Source: SIG701 sp045539595 (GTDB lineage Bacteria > Bacillota > Clostridia > Oscillospirales > CAG-272). From it: DNA of 34,370 nucleotides. The stretch is taken from contig JAZQFQ010000101.1 in assembly GCA_045539595.1 (NCBI GenBank), forward strand, positions 1-34,370. Reading direction: 5' to 3'. The notes beneath the pieces are model-generated. The model was not told the DNA's origin. It saw only the letters and a list, made by a program, of their open reading frames with translations, and searched no databases. This document shows, one piece after another, positions 32,163 to 34,370 of the stretch. Numbering within the stretch: position 1 is the stretch's first letter; every line of letters begins with the position of its first letter. The position numbers and the translations under genes are program-made.

Positions 32163-33245
32163 CTAAAATAGCCACAGCAGATACGCCGCTGCATAGATCG
32201 CCGCACTGAACAGCGCGGTAAAGCCAAGCAACCACCGTTTGTATTTGCCTTTGTCCATCGGCAGATCGCCCACAAATTTGCCGGTCTGCCCATTCATGGC
32301 AAAGGTGTATTTTTCGCCCTTCCAGGTGGTGTTCAGCAGCCAAACCGGCAGCAGTGCATAACGTACCTTGCCTTTGCGGAGACTGATATTGGTCGATTCC
32401 GCCGTCACCGTCGTGTATCCCTGCACGGTATCGGCGAATGCATCAGCAGTGCTCTTTCGGATGCGCTCGTTGGCACGCTCGATGCTCGTTTCGGCATCCA
32501 CATCGTATTTGTCCGCCAGATATCCGGCGAGATACGCGGTCTGGAAATCTACCGCATCCTCCATCTTGAACGGCTCGATGGATTCCATCAGCTTGTCCTC
32601 CATCTTGGTGGAGCCATCCACCGGAACCTGCGTAAATCCCAGAGAGCCGCCGCGCGTGACCGCATAGCAGGTTGTCTCGGTGTAATCGTATCGGCTGTCG
32701 CTCCAGTGCCGGATATTCGATGCTTTATAGCGCACCTTTGCGTCCGCGTCTGCGTCGAACAGCCAGACCGGGACGTACACGCCCTTGACTTCATCAATGT
32801 GATTCTGATCTCCGAACACCTTCGGCAGCAGCTTTTTGCCGCCGTAATGCTTCGTCAGTGCCGCCTTTGCCGCCTTTTTATCGAGCTTGAACGGGATCAC
32901 CAGATCCGGCTTCAAGGAGCCGGAGAGCTGACCCATCATCACGATCGGATTGTCGCAGTACGGGCAGGACATCGCCGCTGTGGTTTCGTCTCCCACGATC
33001 TCACCGCCGCAGGAGCGGCAGACGTAGGTATAAAGACCGTCACTCTCGCCCTCCTGCCAGTTATCGCTCTCCGTCTTCCATTTCATGTTGTCCGCAGGCT
33101 CGTTTTTCAGCTCCGCATCGTAGGCGGCGAGAGTCTCCATCTCGTATTCAGTATCGCAGTACGGACATTTCATCTTCTGCAGGGTGCTGTCAAAGGCGAT
33201 GGCACCGCCGCAGCACGGGCATTTATACTCCTGCAACTCTGCCAT
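32163..33245 (-). CDS. TFIIB-type zinc-ribbon membrane protein
   Basis: 360 residues from ATG 33245, seven bases after AGGAGG; an ATG two codons earlier is too close. Two zinc ribbons: CPCCGG...CPYCDTEY (about 9-37) and CRSCGGEIV...CPYCDNPI (about 76-100). The central domain (about 110-330) is the conserved body of a widespread family annotated only as TFIIB-type zinc-ribbon-containing. Residues about 340-360 are one membrane segment at the very C-terminus (tail anchor). No helicase motifs are present, so older labels of the primosomal-helicase kind should not be carried over. Confidence 0.85.
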   Translation of the reverse strand: MAELQEYKCPCCGGAIAFDSTLQKMKCPYCDTEYEMETLAAYDAELKNEPADNMKWKTESDNWQEGESDGLYTYVCRSCGGEIVGDETTAAMSCPYCDNPIVMMGQLSGSLKPDLVIPFKLDKKAAKAALTKHYGGKKLLPKVFGDQNHIDEVKGVYVPVWLFDADADAKVRYKASNIRHWSDSRYDYTETTCYAVTRGGSLGFTQVPVDGSTKMEDKLMESIEPFKMEDAVDFQTAYLAGYLADKYDVDAETSIERANERIRKSTADAFADTVQGYTTVTAESTNISLRKGKVRYALLPVWLLNTTWKGEKYTFAMNGQTGKFVGDLPMDKGKYKRWLLGFTALFSAAIYAAAYLLWLF

Positions 33246-33259
33246 ATTCATTCCTCCTG

Positions 33260-34370
33260 TTACTGCATGTCCCCGTCATCAAACGGATCACCGCATTCCG
33301 GACAGAACTTCGGCGGCTTTACGCCCTTTTCCGGCTCCCATCCGCATTTGTCGCACTTATACTGCGGAATCCCGGCAGGCTTCTTCGCGCCGCACTCCGC
33401 ACAGAATTTGCCCTTGTTTACCGCACCGCAGGCGCAGGTCCATCCGTCCTCGGCGGGCTTGGGTGAACCGCATTCGGGGCAGAATTTACCGGTAGCTGTC
33501 GCACCGCACTTGCACGTCCAGCCGCCCGCCGGCTTGGGATCGGGCTTCTTCGCCCCGCATTCCGGACAGAACTTTCCGGTAGCAACCGCACCGCAGGAGC
33601 ATTTCCAGCCGTCCTGAGCAGGAGCTGCTGCCGACGCCGGTGCTGCCTGTTGCTGCTGACCCATTGCAAAGAGATTCTGTGCATTCATGCCGCCGGCGTT
33701 CATCGCCATACCCATACCCATAAATCCTGTCATGGCACCTGCAGAATTGCCCGCAGCGGTCTTCATGGCATCCGCCTGTGCGCCAACCAGTGTAGCCGCC
33801 GCCATCGTAGGATCGCGGTACATGGCCGTTTTCTGTGCGGTTTTAAGCATTTCCTGATCTTCTTCTGTGAGCGTCGGCGGATTGATGGCAACTTTTACAT
33901 CACCGATACCGCGTGCGCCCCATTCGGCGGACAGCTCCTCGTTGAGGTATTTTTCAAGATCATTGGTGTGCGCAGGAATCTGATTCGGACGGATTTCCAG
34001 CATAGACAGCTTAGCAAGTGCCGGGCCGAGTGCACTGACAAATTCCGTCTTCATGGTGTCGCGCAGCTCATCCTTGGAGTAGGAGTGCACCACATTGCCT
34101 GTCACATTGGTGTACAGCTTGATCGGGTCGGTTACGCGGAAGGTGTAGGTACCGTTGCAGCGGAGGGAAACGTCCACGTCAAAGTTGATACGGGAGTCCA
34201 CCACGCGGAATGCAATAGGATTTGCCGTTCCGAACTTGTTGTCAAGGATTTCCTTGGTGTTAAAGTAGTACACCCGCTGATCCTTGCCCGTGTCACCGCC
34301 GTAAGTAAATCGCTTGCCGATTGCCTTGAAGGTTTCGAGGATGCTCTCACCGAGAGAACCGGCAAAAATG
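33260..34370 (-). CDS. SPFH-domain protein with C-terminal zinc ribbons (5' end outside window)
   Basis: The frame is open to the right edge, so the N-terminus is missing; 369 residues are visible. The first 220 are an SPFH/band-7-type domain of the YdjI or 'virion core' kind (FKAIGKRFTYGG, RVYYFNTKEILDNKFGT, ELSAEWGARGIGDVKVAINPP). A Gly/Ala/Met-rich linker (GMGMAMNAGGMNAQ) and a Gln run follow. The C-terminal 120 residues hold four zinc-ribbon units: three of the CxCGAxxxGKFCxECG type and one CDKCGWEPEKG...CPECGDPF. SPFH proteins scaffold membrane microdomains; the ribbons may recruit partners. It is upstream of the Zn-ribbon and TPM genes by 14 bases, one operon. Confidence 0.88.
   Translation of the reverse strand, partial: IFAGSLGESILETFKAIGKRFTYGGDTGKDQRVYYFNTKEILDNKFGTANPIAFRVVDSRINFDVDVSLRCNGTYTFRVTDPIKLYTNVTGNVVHSYSKDELRDTMKTEFVSALGPALAKLSMLEIRPNQIPAHTNDLEKYLNEELSAEWGARGIGDVKVAINPPTLTEEDQEMLKTAQKTAMYRDPTMAAATLVGAQADAMKTAAGNSAGAMTGFMGMGMAMNAGGMNAQNLFAMGQQQQAAPASAAAPAQDGWKCSCGAVATGKFCPECGAKKPDPKPAGGWTCKCGATATGKFCPECGSPKPAEDGWTCACGAVNKGKFCAECGAKKPAGIPQYKCDKCGWEPEKGVKPPKFCPECGDPFDDGDMQ

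Noticed and set aside
32706..33617. 303-codon plus-strand open frame opposite the Zn-ribbon and SPFH genes
   Set aside because: Antisense to two well-supported genes; its C-terminal repeats mirror the zinc-ribbon codons.
1..34370. CRISPR arrays, rRNA genes, intact tRNA genes, complete insertion sequences
   Set aside because: No regularly spaced repeats, rRNA segments, complete cloverleaf or transposase with terminal repeats were seen on either strand.

Overview
The window looks like part of the genome of a gut-type, low-to-mid GC Clostridia (Bacillota; Oscillospirales/Ruminococcaceae-like). This is inferred from the gene families: BspA-type leucine-rich-repeat surface protein, ECF-sigma/anti-sigma pairs with very large ectodomains, BlaI/M56, GHKL kinase, DUF6809, IreB-like protein, short N6-methylase of conjugative-element type, LexA-like S24 repressors. 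Strong AGGAGG ribosome sites and TTGACA/TATAAT promoters agree. No species can be named from the sequence alone. Both edges cut genes.

Layout. (1) 1-3650, minus: an operon running from an AP2-domain gene broken by one in-frame TAA, through a 34-codon ORF and a receiver-like protein, into a large secreted surface protein that leaves the window at base 1. (2) 4004-4782, plus: a lone small serine recombinase with a bidirectional terminator. (3) 4793-12450, minus: a BlaI repressor, a giant M56 (BlaR1-like) sensor protease, a sigma-like protein and a PstS/DUF3298 lipoprotein, led by a promoter with overlapping palindromes. (4) 12602-18718: two divergent ECF sigma/anti-sigma pairs sharing a 290-bp control region; the plus-strand anti-sigma is 1218 residues with leucine-rich repeats. 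(5) 18758-20833, minus: a mobile-element-like block of a LexA-like autoregulated repressor, a small Zn-ribbon protein, a methylase-like protein and a small Cys protein. (6) 21144-27715, minus: a four-gene operon of two lipoproteins, an ABC permease with duplicated halves and its ATPase. (7) 27836-29742, plus: a decayed stretch with an N-terminally short GHKL kinase, an IreB-like ORF, an orphan promoter, repeated TGACCA boxes and the 3' part of a tRNA with its terminator, resembling an attachment-site scar. (8) 29824-31218, minus: a second LexA-like/Zn-ribbon cassette preceded by DUF6809 and a 31-codon ORF, ending in a folded RNA. (9) 31283-34370, minus: TPM-domain protein, TFIIB-type Zn-ribbon membrane protein and SPFH/Zn-ribbon protein (partial).

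How the genes may work together. Sections 3 and 4 form a dense cluster of envelope sensing: a protease-relieved repressor and three sigma-like factors, with sensor proteins that carry unusual ectodomains, two of which seem to share a module. Sections 5, 7 and 8 carry signs of mobile DNA and decay: duplicated repressor cassettes, tRNA scar, genes whose starts are shifted by one base in A-runs. The last point could be real mutation, slippage or sequencing error, and raw reads would decide it.
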